Source of the DNA: a virus
Strand: one strand, 5' to 3'
IMG/VR virus record: IMGVR_UViG_3300027339_000423
Coordinates: 1-47,005 of that record
Length of the DNA: 47,005 nucleotides
Below, in pieces: positions 1 through 6,796 of the stretch. A model generated the notes under the pieces. That model made no database searches and had not been told where the DNA came from. It worked only from the letters and a program-made list of their open reading frames with translations. How positions within the stretch are numbered: position 1 is the stretch's first letter; every line of letters starts with the position of its first letter. The position numbers and the translations under genes were made by a program.

Positions 1-55
1 CCCGGCGCCGGGTGCGTTTGGTGGACTGACCCAGCCCAAGGCTCTGCTGCTTCAT
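1..55 (-). CDS. IS5-family-like transposase, N-terminal fragment cut by window edge
   Basis: Read on the minus strand from the ATG at 55-53, the sequence encodes MKQQSLGLGQSTKRTRRR and runs off the left edge. An MKQ(Q/K)(S/T)LG start followed by a T-R-R motif is, from memory, typical of transposases in the IS5 group. Only 18 residues are visible, so the family call rests on the N-terminus alone. I could not fix the terminal inverted repeat. The element sits about 45 bp beyond the stop of the ATPase gene, so that gene's 3' end could have been affected by the insertion, although it ends in a normal stop. Confidence 0.5.
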   Translation of the reverse strand, partial: MKQQSLGLGQSTKRTRRR

Positions 56-100
56 GGTGTGGATCGTCTCAGGCCGTCGGCCCCATGCCAAGCACAGGCG

Positions 101-1492
101 TCACGGGCTTTTGCAGATCTTCCCTAGGCGCTCACCCACCTGTGCAAACAACAGGTGGGAGTCCCTGTTAGTTGTTCGCACTGATTGGCAGACTTGCTTA
201 ACGTGCTCCGAATTCTCGAAGCGTTGAAGAAGCGCTACGCTCAACTTTCCTCCAATGGCGTCCCACGAAGACATTACTTCGTCGAAGACGAAAGCTTCAG
301 GCGACTGCCCAGGAAGACGGAAAACCCCGCCAGAGGTGTCCTCGTTCTGCTTTGAGTCGCCATCGATCAGGCAGACGGAAGGGACTTTTGATGAAGGATC
401 AAGCCGGTGGTAGCGATTGACCGAAACGGCAGTTCCGTCTCCTTCCATCCCGTGCACCTGTATGTGATCTACGGCGACGTTGCCGGCCTGTCGGAGAATA
501 GCTTCGACCCACAATTTGGCAAACGGATCTTCTACGAAGATAACAAGGTTCGCCTCAATTTGACCGGTAATGGCGCGGAGCGACTGAATGTCCAGCTTTC
601 CTTGGAATATTCGGTCCTGAGTGGCGACCCAGATCGCCTTCGAGGGGAGCGGCTTGAGCGCATCGTTCGAATGTGTGGTGAAAATAGCCTGCAGCTTCTT
701 GCGTTCTGCAACCTCAATTAGATACTCGACCATCCTAACTGTGGCGACAGGATGTAATCCGTTCTCGATTTCTTCGATCAACACGAGGGCTTGATCTGCA
801 GCAAGTTCGATCTCGGCAACCATTCTGATGATGCTTGATTCGCCCGCTCCAAAGTGGAACTCGGAGTAGCTCTTTCCGGCTTTGGTTCGTCCAGCCAATA
901 GCGTAACTCGGCCCTTCGAGTCTATGCTCAGCCGGCTAAATCCGGTGACGTCTTTGCCAAGTATCCTCGAAACAGCTTGGCTTACCGGTTCCGTCAGGGT
1001 ATGAACTTGCGCTTCAGGAACCTCAAAGGAATTAGACGCGCATCTGACGAGTTCGGGACGCTCGTTCGCTGGTACTGTTCGGGACACGCCAAAGAGAAGC
1101 ACTTGGCGTTCGAGCGCGTCGCGGTTCCATCTTTGGTTGCGAAAGCTAGCTGTTCGTCGTACTGCATCTTTCTGACTCTGTTTGCGGTCAATGATTTCGT
1201 ACTCGATTGACCAATCCTGCATGGTTTCATCGTACTTGCCGCTCTTTGCAAAGAACTGCTTGGGCGAAATGGACTTGTAGGCGCAACCTGCTGCGCCAAG
1301 CACAGTTGTCTTTCCTCCGCCATTGGGGCCGATGACCGCGGTGACGGGAAAGTCGAAGGAAACGGGTTCGTTCGAGAAGCCTCTGATGTGCTTCAGCACA
1401 ACCTTTGGTAGGTACTGTCCGTAGTTCCGGTTTGCGGCTTTCTCCAGGAGACCGTTGATTGTGCTGTCGCGAATCTCGCTCTTAAATGCCAT
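101..1492 (-). CDS. OLD-like AAA/ABC ATPase with TOPRIM-like C-terminal region
   Basis: 463 aa. The N-terminal half is an SMC/ABC-type ATPase: Walker A GPNGGGKTT (residues 55-63), signature-like FGAGES (214-219), Walker B LVLIEE (236-241) followed by ENGLHP, and a switch histidine in TTHS (272-275). After residue 310 the pattern changes to a TOPRIM-like region with a conserved Glu in FVEDPF (E321) and an acidic pair in LIDGDS (377-379). ATPase plus TOPRIM is the layout of OLD-family nucleases, many of which act in anti-phage defence. The gene begins 38 bp after a HEPN-motif gene on the same strand, so the two probably form an operon. No UvrD-like partner (as in Gabija) is visible. The TOPRIM assignment is weaker than the ATPase one. 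Confidence 0.82.
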   Translation of the reverse strand: MAFKSEIRDSTINGLLEKAANRNYGQYLPKVVLKHIRGFSNEPVSFDFPVTAVIGPNGGGKTTVLGAAGCAYKSISPKQFFAKSGKYDETMQDWSIEYEIIDRKQSQKDAVRRTASFRNQRWNRDALERQVLLFGVSRTVPANERPELVRCASNSFEVPEAQVHTLTEPVSQAVSRILGKDVTGFSRLSIDSKGRVTLLAGRTKAGKSYSEFHFGAGESSIIRMVAEIELAADQALVLIEEIENGLHPVATVRMVEYLIEVAERKKLQAIFTTHSNDALKPLPSKAIWVATQDRIFQGKLDIQSLRAITGQIEANLVIFVEDPFAKLWVEAILRQAGNVAVDHIQVHGMEGDGTAVSVNRYHRLDPSSKVPSVCLIDGDSKQNEDTSGGVFRLPGQSPEAFVFDEVMSSWDAIGGKLSVALLQRFENSEHVKQVCQSVRTTNRDSHLLFAQVGERLGKICKSP

Positions 1493-1530
1493 GGCTGAAG
1501 ACTTTTCAAGGGAGCAGGGGATTGTGACGT

Positions 1531-2292
1531 CTAGACCTGTACATCGTGGGCGCTGTAGAACGCCATGAGCCCATAGATGCGCTCAACATAGACAATGAAT
1601 TGCCCAAGGTTGGCCAAAATAACGCCCTTATCTAGATCGGGAATTATCTGCGGATGACCTACCGCATTTCGGGTATGCCGATAGAAATTAAAAGCGCCAT
1701 CAATAAGTTGCTCAAGATCTTGTGCCAAAGGAAGCTCCTTTGGCTTTGGGCTCGCAGATTTGTACGATCGTTTGAACTCGTCGTACTTAACTGAAATCAT
1801 CTTGTTGTTAACGCGCTGAAAGTAGCCCTCCCTGTTCTTGTCGTCCTTGATGCGATTTCCATAAGTTTCAATGAGCAAGAGAACTGCCTTCTCGCTGGCC
1901 GCGCCTAGCATGAATGCCGCACCAGCAGGGCTGCCCGCCTTGTAGCAACGAAGAGCCTCTTGAAAGAACCACAGAACCACTCCATCACAGGCAGGGACTC
2001 GCTCCTGTAAAGTTTGAGGAAACTTTTCAATCTCGGCAGGCAGCAGAATGCCTGGGGCGGCGGCCCCTGATTCGATACTGGATTTAAGTTCGGTAGCCCA
2101 ATTCTTTAGTTCTGAATTGGCACCTTCCACAACCATTTTGCCTGAGTTGTAGACCAATACTCCAGCGCGATTCGCGCCTGACTTGACTAGAAATTTCGTG
2201 GCGTTTTGTATGTCGAGCTCTGCTTCGAAAACGTTGTTGCTCTTCAACGCTTCGCGTACGGCGTTGCAAATTTTTTCGTCGCCATTGGGCAT
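1531..2292 (-). CDS. HEPN-motif protein with possible TBP-like N-terminal domain
   Basis: 253 aa, first gene of a two-gene minus-strand operon with the downstream OLD-like ATPase. The C-terminal half is helical and carries RNAVGH (R208, H213), which fits the R-x4-6-H catalytic motif of HEPN ribonucleases. It is preceded by a long helix around residues 106-145, as in HEPN/DUF4145-type domains. Residues 40-75 contain GVLVYNSGKMVVEG, a pattern like the TBP-like substrate-binding domains of RNase HIII and of RnlA-type toxins. A TBP-like plus HEPN order would recall RnlA, but this is pattern recognition only. Pairing with an ATPase suggests an abortive-infection or toxin role. Third-position GC is lower here than in the phage genes to the right, which suggests separate acquisition. 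Confidence 0.6.
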   Translation of the reverse strand: MPNGDEKICNAVREALKSNNVFEAELDIQNATKFLVKSGANRAGVLVYNSGKMVVEGANSELKNWATELKSSIESGAAAPGILLPAEIEKFPQTLQERVPACDGVVLWFFQEALRCYKAGSPAGAAFMLGAASEKAVLLLIETYGNRIKDDKNREGYFQRVNNKMISVKYDEFKRSYKSASPKPKELPLAQDLEQLIDGAFNFYRHTRNAVGHPQIIPDLDKGVILANLGQFIVYVERIYGLMAFYSAHDVQV

Positions 2293-2669
2293 GTGTGCGT
2301 CCGGGGTTAAATTGGTCTAACCTGCTGTATGCGACAAGCCGATGTCGCATAACACAGGGCTTGTCGCAATAGCAGTAACGCCCGATGCTGAGGTAAGTTT
2401 CTCAATCATCTCGGATTTCCTACTGCTGGCGGCATGCGAGTACGTGGCAAAGTTCCGCGATCAAAGCGGCAGCTGTTACACATTCTTGAACCTGCGCATC
2501 ATCATGCCTATGGGTGATGGTCCGGGTTCCGTCCGGCCTAAATCAGTTTAGGGAAAGACGCAGTCGCGGTCACGGCCGGCGGTGTGGCGGTGACACCGCA
2601 AACGGCGGTTCGTTCTTTCAGCATGGGTTGAGGACTGAGCGGCTCCAGGGTGGCACCCCGCGCGCCAGT
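2293..2669. other. Intergenic region without a convincing gene
   Basis: This 377-bp gap separates the divergently oriented regions around the HEPN operon and the ribbon-helix-helix genes. It is clearly less GC-rich than the flanking phage DNA. It holds the inverted-repeat cluster at 2328-2370, presumably near the promoter of the HEPN gene, and a small hairpin CCTAAA-TCAG-TTTAGG at 2537-2552. Reading frames here are short and lack ribosome-binding sites. Confidence 0.6.
2328..2370. repeat. Nested inverted and direct repeats built on TGTCGCA
   Basis: TATGCGACA (2328-2336) and TGTCGCATA (2343-2351) form a perfect 9-bp inverted repeat with a 6-bp spacer. GCGACAAGCC (2331-2340) also pairs with GGCTTGTCGC (2358-2367), and TGTCGCA recurs directly at 2343 and 2362. 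Arms of 9-11 bp around a 6-bp centre are the geometry of a Xer or tyrosine-recombinase core site. An operator for the HEPN/ATPase operon, which starts about 35 bp away, is equally possible. Confidence 0.6.
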
Positions 2670-2975
2670 TCAGCGGCGCAGGAAGGTGAGCAGCGCCAGC
2701 TGTTGGTCAGGGGTCAGTGCGTCGTAGCTGGCGATGAGCATGCGGTGGGCGTCGGTGATGGACGCTGCGCAGGTTGCGGTACCAGTTCCAGCCATAGGGG
2801 GCACGGACGTGCCGGGTGCCGCGCGGCCGCGCGCCATGCTCTCCTCGAGCCTGAGCATGATCTCCTGAGCCAAGGGGCGGCGGTTGATGGCCGCCTCGCG
2901 TTCCAGCTCGGTGCGCAGTTCTGGTCTCAGCCGCAGGGTGAACGGCGCCTTGTGGGAGGACTTGGCGGTGTTCAT
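2670..2975 (-). CDS. Arc-like ribbon-helix-helix protein
   Basis: 101 aa. Residues 8-48 (FTLRLRPELRTELEREAAIN, then a second helix with an L-R-L-E ending) match the Arc/MetJ ribbon-helix-helix pattern of a short beta strand and two helices. Such proteins bind operators as dimers or tetramers. The C-terminal DQQLALLTFLRR closely resembles the end of the upstream gene product (EKQLALLTVLKR), so the two are paralogues. It lies 48 bp downstream of that gene on the same strand. The likely role is transcription control of the element; the target is unknown. Confidence 0.72.
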   Translation of the reverse strand: MNTAKSSHKAPFTLRLRPELRTELEREAAINRRPLAQEIMLRLEESMARGRAAPGTSVPPMAGTGTATCAASITDAHRMLIASYDALTPDQQLALLTFLRR

Positions 2976-3023
2976 CCCGGGGAGGCTGCCTGGAAGGGTG
3001 GGCCCGGTGTAGCCGCCGCGCGC

Positions 3024-3359
3024 TCAGCGCTTCAGGACCGTCAGTAGCGCCAGTTGCTTCTCGGGCGGCATCTGGTCCCAGATGGCCAGGATCATGCGTT
3101 GACCGTCCGAGAGCGGCTTCCCTGCAGGCCCCTCGCGGGAGACCTGCACCGTCGGCGCCACTTCACCAAGTCGCAACTCGGTGCGTACGTGGTCGACCTC
3201 AAGGCTCGCCTTGAGTCTGCGAATGATCTCGGCGCTCAGGGTCCTGCCGTTGATCGACGCCTCCCGCTCGAGTGCTGCACGCAGTTCTGGCTGCAGGCGC
3301 ACGCCGGTCGGCGCGATGTCACGCACTCGCTCACCTTCGGGCTTGGCTGGTCTTCCCAT
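3024..3359 (-). CDS. Arc-like ribbon-helix-helix protein, paralogue of its neighbour
   Basis: 111 aa. A positively charged N-terminus (MGRPAKPEGE) precedes a ribbon-helix-helix segment, VRLQPELRAALEREASING, at about residues 20-38. The C-terminus EKQLALLTVLKR repeats that of the next gene on the same strand, so the pair arose by duplication. The gene is transcribed divergently from the small ribbon-helix-helix gene at 3447, with an 87-bp region between them containing palindromic operator-like sites. This arrangement suggests autoregulation and a role in the element's regulatory switch. Confidence 0.72.
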   Translation of the reverse strand: MGRPAKPEGERVRDIAPTGVRLQPELRAALEREASINGRTLSAEIIRRLKASLEVDHVRTELRLGEVAPTVQVSREGPAGKPLSDGQRMILAIWDQMPPEKQLALLTVLKR

Positions 3360-3372
3360 GCCGACGACTGTA

Positions 3373-3429
3373 TTTGTTCAACACGCTTGCTCGCTGTGTA
3401 GTAACGTGATAACGTTTGTTCACGTTATC
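3373..3429. promoter_or_regulatory. Divergent promoter region with overlapping palindromes
   Basis: GATAACGT (3408-3415) and ACGTTATC (3422-3429) form a perfect inverted repeat with a 6-bp spacer. Overlapping it, AACGTGA (3403-3409) pairs with TCACGTT (3420-3426). TTTGTTCA occurs at 3373-3380 and again at 3415-3422. The cluster lies between divergent ribbon-helix-helix genes and is AT-rich for this locus, so it is the likely operator and promoter for both. Confidence 0.6.
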
Positions 3430-3446
3430 TCGTAAGGCGCTCAGAC

Positions 3447-3650
3447 ATGAAGCAAGACCGAGAGCAGATGCTGGCCGCACGGGTTCCGAAGGACCTGATC
3501 CGGCAGCTGGAGCGCGCCGCAGCAGCGGTTGATCGCACTCGGAGTGCGGAGGTTCGGGTGCGTCTTGCGCACAGCCTGCAGACCTATCCGGTGCTGACTG
3601 TGCCCGTCGCTGGCTCGGTTCAGCAGGCGGAAAAGGTCTCCAACTCGTGA
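3447..3650 (+). CDS. Small Arc-like ribbon-helix-helix regulator
   Basis: 67 aa. VPKDLIRQLERAAAAVDRTR followed by a second short helix gives an Arc-type ribbon-helix-helix over residues 13-46. It is divergent from two longer paralogous regulators of the same fold and starts just past the palindromes at 3403-3429. An AAGG sequence about 9 bp upstream may be the ribosome-binding site. It probably acts as a Cro-like counter-regulator or an antitoxin-type autorepressor; no toxin gene is adjacent. Confidence 0.65.
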   Translation: MKQDREQMLAARVPKDLIRQLERAAAAVDRTRSAEVRVRLAHSLQTYPVLTVPVAGSVQQAEKVSNS

Positions 3651-3684
3651 TTCACGTATCACGAAACAACGCGCGGAGGTGATC

Positions 3685-4257
3685 ATGACCAAGATGGATG
3701 GTGGCGGCGCTATGACGCTGCGCTTTCAGGATACCGACTTCGACGTGCTGGACCTGCACGGCCAGCCGTGGCTGAGGGGCCCGCAGATCGCGGGTGCCTT
3801 GGGCTACGGTGATGCGGGCAAGCGGGTGGCCGACCTGTACGCCCGCAACGCCGCCGAGTTCACCGCCGACATGACCCAGGTGCTGGAGCTGCCCACGGCC
3901 GGCGGCCGCCAGCCGGTGCGGGTGTTCAGCCTGCGCGGCGCGCACCTGCTGGGCATGCTGGCCCGCACGGCGGTGGCCGCCGCCTTCCGCCGCTGGGTGC
4001 TGGATGTGCTGGAGGGGCTGGAGCTGCCGCAGGCCCTGAAGCCGCTCAGCCACGCCACCCGGCTGGCCTACATGAAGGAGTGCCGGCTCATCGCCCGAGA
4101 GCTGAGCCAGCTGGGCGCCAGCGCGGCCCGGGCCTATGCCGAGCAGCTGCACGCCCAGTTGCGCCAGCTCAACCGCTGGGTGGGCCTGCCCACGCAGCCG
4201 CTGGACAAGCTGTGCCCGGTGCTGAAGCAGCTCCCGCTGGGAGACGGCGCGGCCTGA
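3685..4257 (+). CDS. Bro-N domain phage antirepressor-like protein
   Basis: 190 aa. Residues 10-110 match the Bro-N domain: a strand with FDVLDLHGQPWLRGPQIAGA, then a region ending in VFSLRGAHLLGMLARTAVAA and a helix containing FRRWVLDVLE. The remainder is helical, probably for oligomerisation. Bro-N proteins of phages often act as antirepressors or DNA-binding regulators. I start the gene at ATG 3685, 5 bp after GGAGG (3675-3679); an in-frame GTG lies two codons earlier. It opens the rightward gene cluster of the element. Confidence 0.85.
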   Translation: MTKMDGGGAMTLRFQDTDFDVLDLHGQPWLRGPQIAGALGYGDAGKRVADLYARNAAEFTADMTQVLELPTAGGRQPVRVFSLRGAHLLGMLARTAVAAAFRRWVLDVLEGLELPQALKPLSHATRLAYMKECRLIARELSQLGASAARAYAEQLHAQLRQLNRWVGLPTQPLDKLCPVLKQLPLGDGAA

Positions 4258-4321
4258 CATGCCGCCACTGTGGCGCGGCCCCGCCCGCGCCGCCACTGAC
4301 AACCCGCCCAGGAGACCACAC

Positions 4322-4813
4322 GTGCCCAAGAGATACGCACTGCGGCGCCAGCACGCGCCCAATGTGTTTGAGGCCTTCCGCCAGGTGGTGATGCTGCAGG
4401 ACGTGCACGCCCTGGCCGCGCGCATGGGGCTGCGCCCCGGCACGCTCTACAACAAGGCCGACGCGGGCGATGACTCGCACAACCAGCCCACGCTGCGCGA
4501 TGTGATGCTGGTGACCGAGATCACCGGCGACACCCGCGTGCTCGAGGCCATGGCCGAGGCCTTCGGCCGCGCGCTGTTTGACGCCCAGGCCCACGCCAAC
4601 ACCAGCGACGAAGACCTGCTGGCCCTGCTGACGCGCATGGGCGCCGAGTCGGGCGAGTTCCACGCCGCGCTGGCGCGGGGGCTGGGTGAGCGGCACTTCA
4701 CGCCCGCCGCGCTGGCGGCCGTGCGCGCCGAGGCGATGGACCTGGTGGCCGCGTTGATGACGCTGCTGCACCGGCTGGAGGGCTACGTTGATGCCGCCGA
4801 AGCCACCCGCTGA
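4322..4813 (+). CDS. CII/YmfL-like phage regulatory protein
   Basis: 163 aa with a GTG start at 4322 preceded by CCAGGAGACC. The N-terminal half looks like the phage CII-type helix-turn-helix family (YmfL-like): AFRQVVMLQDVHALAARMGL, then PGTLYNKAD and a segment with TLRDVMLVTEITGD. In such proteins the helix-turn-helix probably reads promoter DNA to choose between lytic and lysogenic programmes. The C-terminus is helical. The next gene starts at 4791, inside this one, from a ribosome-binding site embedded here. A comparable protein is encoded in the right-hand prophage at 35721. Confidence 0.7.
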   Translation: MPKRYALRRQHAPNVFEAFRQVVMLQDVHALAARMGLRPGTLYNKADAGDDSHNQPTLRDVMLVTEITGDTRVLEAMAEAFGRALFDAQAHANTSDEDLLALLTRMGAESGEFHAALARGLGERHFTPAALAAVRAEAMDLVAALMTLLHRLEGYVDAAEATR

Positions 4814-5471
4814 CCCGCCGGCCACCCCACCGGCCCAGGCCCCGGCCCCGGCCGCGGATGCAGCCCCGGCCCCTGCCACGGGCACGGGCACGGGCACGGG
4901 CACGGGCAAGGCCAAGGGCACGCCCACGCCCGCGCTGCGGGTGGTGCCGCCGGCGCCGCTGCCCATTGAGCAGCGGCGGCTGCTGCACGGCATTCCGCCC
5001 GGGCATGTGCTGGGCGGGCCGGTGCTGGCGGCGCGGGTGGTGGCGTGCTTCGGGCCGGCGCTGCTGGCCATGCTGCGCAAGAAGGAGGCCGCCCATGCCG
5101 AAGCGCAACGCGCCCTGGCCCCCACCCTGGCCGCCGCGCCGGGCCCAGCCGCCCAGCCCGCAGCTGCCCCTGCCGCTGGAGCCCAGCGCCGCAGAGCTGC
5201 GCGCCGAGCTGCACCGCATCTGGCAGGGCCGGGCGTACTGGCGCCTGCGCTACCCCACGCTGCAGGCGCTGCTGGCCTGCCCCCGGCGCCGCCACCTGCT
5301 GACGGTGTGTGCCCGCCAGGCCTGGCGGGCCCGGCAGCGGGCGCAGCACCCGGGGCCGGGGCGGTAGCGCCCGCGGGGCAGGCCGGGCAGGGCGGGCAGG
5401 CCGGGCAGGCCGGGCCGGTGGCGCCGGATGGGCCGGTGCCGCCACCCGCGCCGGGCCCGGCCCGGGGCTGA
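4791..5471 (+). CDS. Low-complexity Pro/Ala-rich protein of unknown function
   Basis: 226 aa. ATG 4791 follows GGAGGG (4777-4782) at good spacing. The first 35 residues are Pro/Ala-rich and include a (GT)n run encoded by five ACGGGC hexamers. Residues about 55-100 (PIEQRRLLHGIPPGHVLGGP and an Ala/Leu segment ending in MLRKKEAA) look like a real folded part. From 5095 onward the frame overlaps another gene, and its third positions turn A/T-rich while the other frame stays G/C-ending, so the tail after about residue 101 is probably a run-on without selection. No known family recognised. Confidence 0.45.
   Translation: MPPKPPADPPATPPAQAPAPAADAAPAPATGTGTGTGTGKAKGTPTPALRVVPPAPLPIEQRRLLHGIPPGHVLGGPVLAARVVACFGPALLAMLRKKEAAHAEAQRALAPTLAAAPGPAAQPAAAPAAGAQRRRAARRAAPHLAGPGVLAPALPHAAGAAGLPPAPPPADGVCPPGLAGPAAGAAPGAGAVAPAGQAGQGGQAGQAGPVAPDGPVPPPAPGPARG
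4878..4907. repeat. Hexanucleotide tandem repeat, five copies of ACGGGC
   Basis: Five perfect ACGGGC units encode a Thr-Gly run in the gene starting at 4791. Simple repeats of this type can change length by slippage in whole-codon steps. Confidence 0.8.
5095..5367 (+). CDS. Small conserved-looking hypothetical protein overlapping the previous frame
   Basis: 90 aa. ATG 5095 is preceded by an ideal AAGGAGG (5081-5087). Nearly every codon ends in G or C (CTG, GAG, CGC, GCC), unlike the overlapping upstream frame, so this frame is the one under coding constraint. The N-terminus is Pro/Trp-rich. Residues 30-80 (SAAELRAELHRIWQGRAYWR, then LRYPTLQALLACP) are basic and amphipathic, which would suit nucleic-acid binding. 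No family recognised. Confidence 0.55.
   Translation: MPKRNAPWPPPWPPRRAQPPSPQLPLPLEPSAAELRAELHRIWQGRAYWRLRYPTLQALLACPRRRHLLTVCARQAWRARQRAQHPGPGR
5377..5412. repeat. 9-bp tandem repeat GGGCAGGCC
   Basis: Four consecutive 9-bp units, three GGGCAGGCC and one GGGCAGGGC, lie just after the stop of the gene at 5095. They fall in the probably non-functional tail of the overlapping frame. Confidence 0.7.
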
Positions 5472-5482
5472 GGTGGCCAGGG

Positions 5483-5677
5483 GTGCGGCCGGTGGTGTGG
5501 CCCGTGGTGCGTGCCTGGCTGGGCGCGCTGCTGTGGCTGGTGGTGTGGTTGGGCCTGGGCGCGGTGCTGGACACCGCGGGGCCCTTGCACAAGGGGGCTG
5601 GTGATGGACTTGTTGAAGCGGTACCTGACGGATGCGGAGCAGCGTGCGCTGCTGCAGGCGGCCCGGCGGTCGACTGA
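5483..5677 (+). CDS. Possible small membrane protein
   Basis: 64 aa from GTG 5483. One hydrophobic segment, roughly residues 8-30 and rich in Trp, Val and Leu (RAWLGALLWLVVWLGLGAVL), could span the membrane. The 3' part overlaps the start of the tyrosine recombinase gene by about 74 bp, and the codon pattern there favours the recombinase, so the C-terminus may be spurious. There is no strong ribosome-binding site. It may be only a chance reading frame. Confidence 0.3.
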   Translation: MRPVVWPVVRAWLGALLWLVVWLGLGAVLDTAGPLHKGAGDGLVEAVPDGCGAACAAAGGPAVD

Positions 5678-6377
5678 CCCGCTGGCCCAGCGTGACCTGC
5701 TGTGGATGCGGCTGCTGATCGAGACGGGCGCGCGGGTGGCCGAGCTGGCCAGCTTCACCGCGGCGCAGGCCGAGGCGGCGCTGGCCACGGGCTGGCTGGC
5801 GGTGCGCGCCGCCCAGCGCAAGGCTGACGGCAAGGGCCGGCGCCGCGCGCACGAGTACCTGGTGACCGAGCCGGTGCGTGACTGCCTGCGCGGCCTGCTG
5901 GCCCTGCAGCGGCAGCACCCGGCGGGGCTGGACGCCACCGCGCCGGAGCCGCTGGTGTGGGGCCGCGGTGGCCAGGCGCTGAGCGTGCGCAGCTACCAGG
6001 CGCGCATGAAGCTGTGGGCCCGCGAGGCGGGGCTGGACGGGCGCATCAGCCCGCACTGGCTGCGGCACACGCGGGGCCGCAACATCGTGGCGCGCAGCCG
6101 GGCCAAGAACCCGCTGAAGGTGGTGCAGCTGGCGCTGGGGCATGCGTCGGTGGCCAGCTCGGGCGTGTACACGCAGATGGTGCGGCAGGAGTACGTGGAC
6201 GCCCTGCACGCGGCCGCCGGCGGGCGCATGCGCAAGGCGGCGGCGCGCCGCGCGGCGGCGGCGGGGGATGCTGGCGCCGCTGTGGGGGCCGATGCGGGCA
6301 CCGATGCGGGTGCCGGTGCCGGTGACGGTGCGGGTGCCGGCGCGGCCACAGCCGTGCGGGAAGGCGCGCCATGCTGA
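5604..6377 (+). CDS. Tyrosine recombinase reduced to the catalytic domain
   Basis: 257 aa from ATG 5604, with AAGGGGG at 5591-5597. The catalytic set is complete: R44 in GARVAEL, a lysine in the RKADGKG loop (about 73-77), H151 and R154 in HWLRH, H180 in LALGH and nucleophile Y189 in GVYTQ. The normal N-terminal core-binding (SAM-like) domain of about 100 residues is missing; the catalytic fold begins near residue 10. The last 40 residues are Ala/Gly/Asp low complexity. It could need a partner for DNA clamping, act as a resolvase, or be a decayed integrase. It overlaps the next gene by 7 bp. Confidence 0.82.
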   Translation: MDLLKRYLTDAEQRALLQAARRSTDPLAQRDLLWMRLLIETGARVAELASFTAAQAEAALATGWLAVRAAQRKADGKGRRRAHEYLVTEPVRDCLRGLLALQRQHPAGLDATAPEPLVWGRGGQALSVRSYQARMKLWAREAGLDGRISPHWLRHTRGRNIVARSRAKNPLKVVQLALGHASVASSGVYTQMVRQEYVDALHAAAGGRMRKAAARRAAAAGDAGAAVGADAGTDAGAGAGDGAGAGAATAVREGAPC

Positions 6378-6796
6378 GCGAGCGGGACTACCTGGCGTCC
6401 CTGGTGGCGCTGTGGAACGTGGCGCAGGGCGACACGGGGCAGGCCGGGGTGTGCGCCCGTCTGCTGCTGGGGCTGTACAACGGCGCGCGCTTTCCGTTCG
6501 ACCTGACGGACCTGCGCCGGCTGGACACGCCGCTGCTGCGCGCGGCGTTCGACGTGCTGGCGCGCGATGCCGCGTGCACGGGGCCCGAGGTGCACGAGGT
6601 GCTGAACAGCGCCTGCGGCCGGCGCGACTTCGGGCCGCGGCTGGAGCACATGGCGCACTTCTGGCGCCTGCGGGGCCGCTGCGCCCGCGAGGGGCTGAGC
6701 TGCCTGGGCGCCAGCCCGCTGCTGGTGCAGCTGCCGGGCCAGCCGGTGCTGGGTGCGCGGGCGGCGGTGGGCCCGGCGGTGGGGGCGGGGCGGTGA
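6371..6796 (+). CDS. Conserved phage/plasmid-type hypothetical protein (DUF7673-like)
   Basis: 141 aa. ARLLLGLYNGARFPFDLTDL, followed by RRLD and a later EVHEVL, is a pattern I recall from a family of short proteins of unknown function (DUF7673) in proteobacterial mobile elements. The Ala/Gly/Val-rich tail after residue 120 looks unconstrained. The gene starts inside the recombinase gene and its stop overlaps the next start, so it is part of a tight operon. No catalytic motif is visible. Confidence 0.55.
   Translation: MLSERDYLASLVALWNVAQGDTGQAGVCARLLLGLYNGARFPFDLTDLRRLDTPLLRAAFDVLARDAACTGPEVHEVLNSACGRRDFGPRLEHMAHFWRLRGRCAREGLSCLGASPLLVQLPGQPVLGARAAVGPAVGAGR

Noticed and set aside
2514-3047. 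Plus-strand open frame over the ribbon-helix-helix gene
   Set aside because: The opposite strand encodes a recognisable ribbon-helix-helix protein paralogous to its neighbour.
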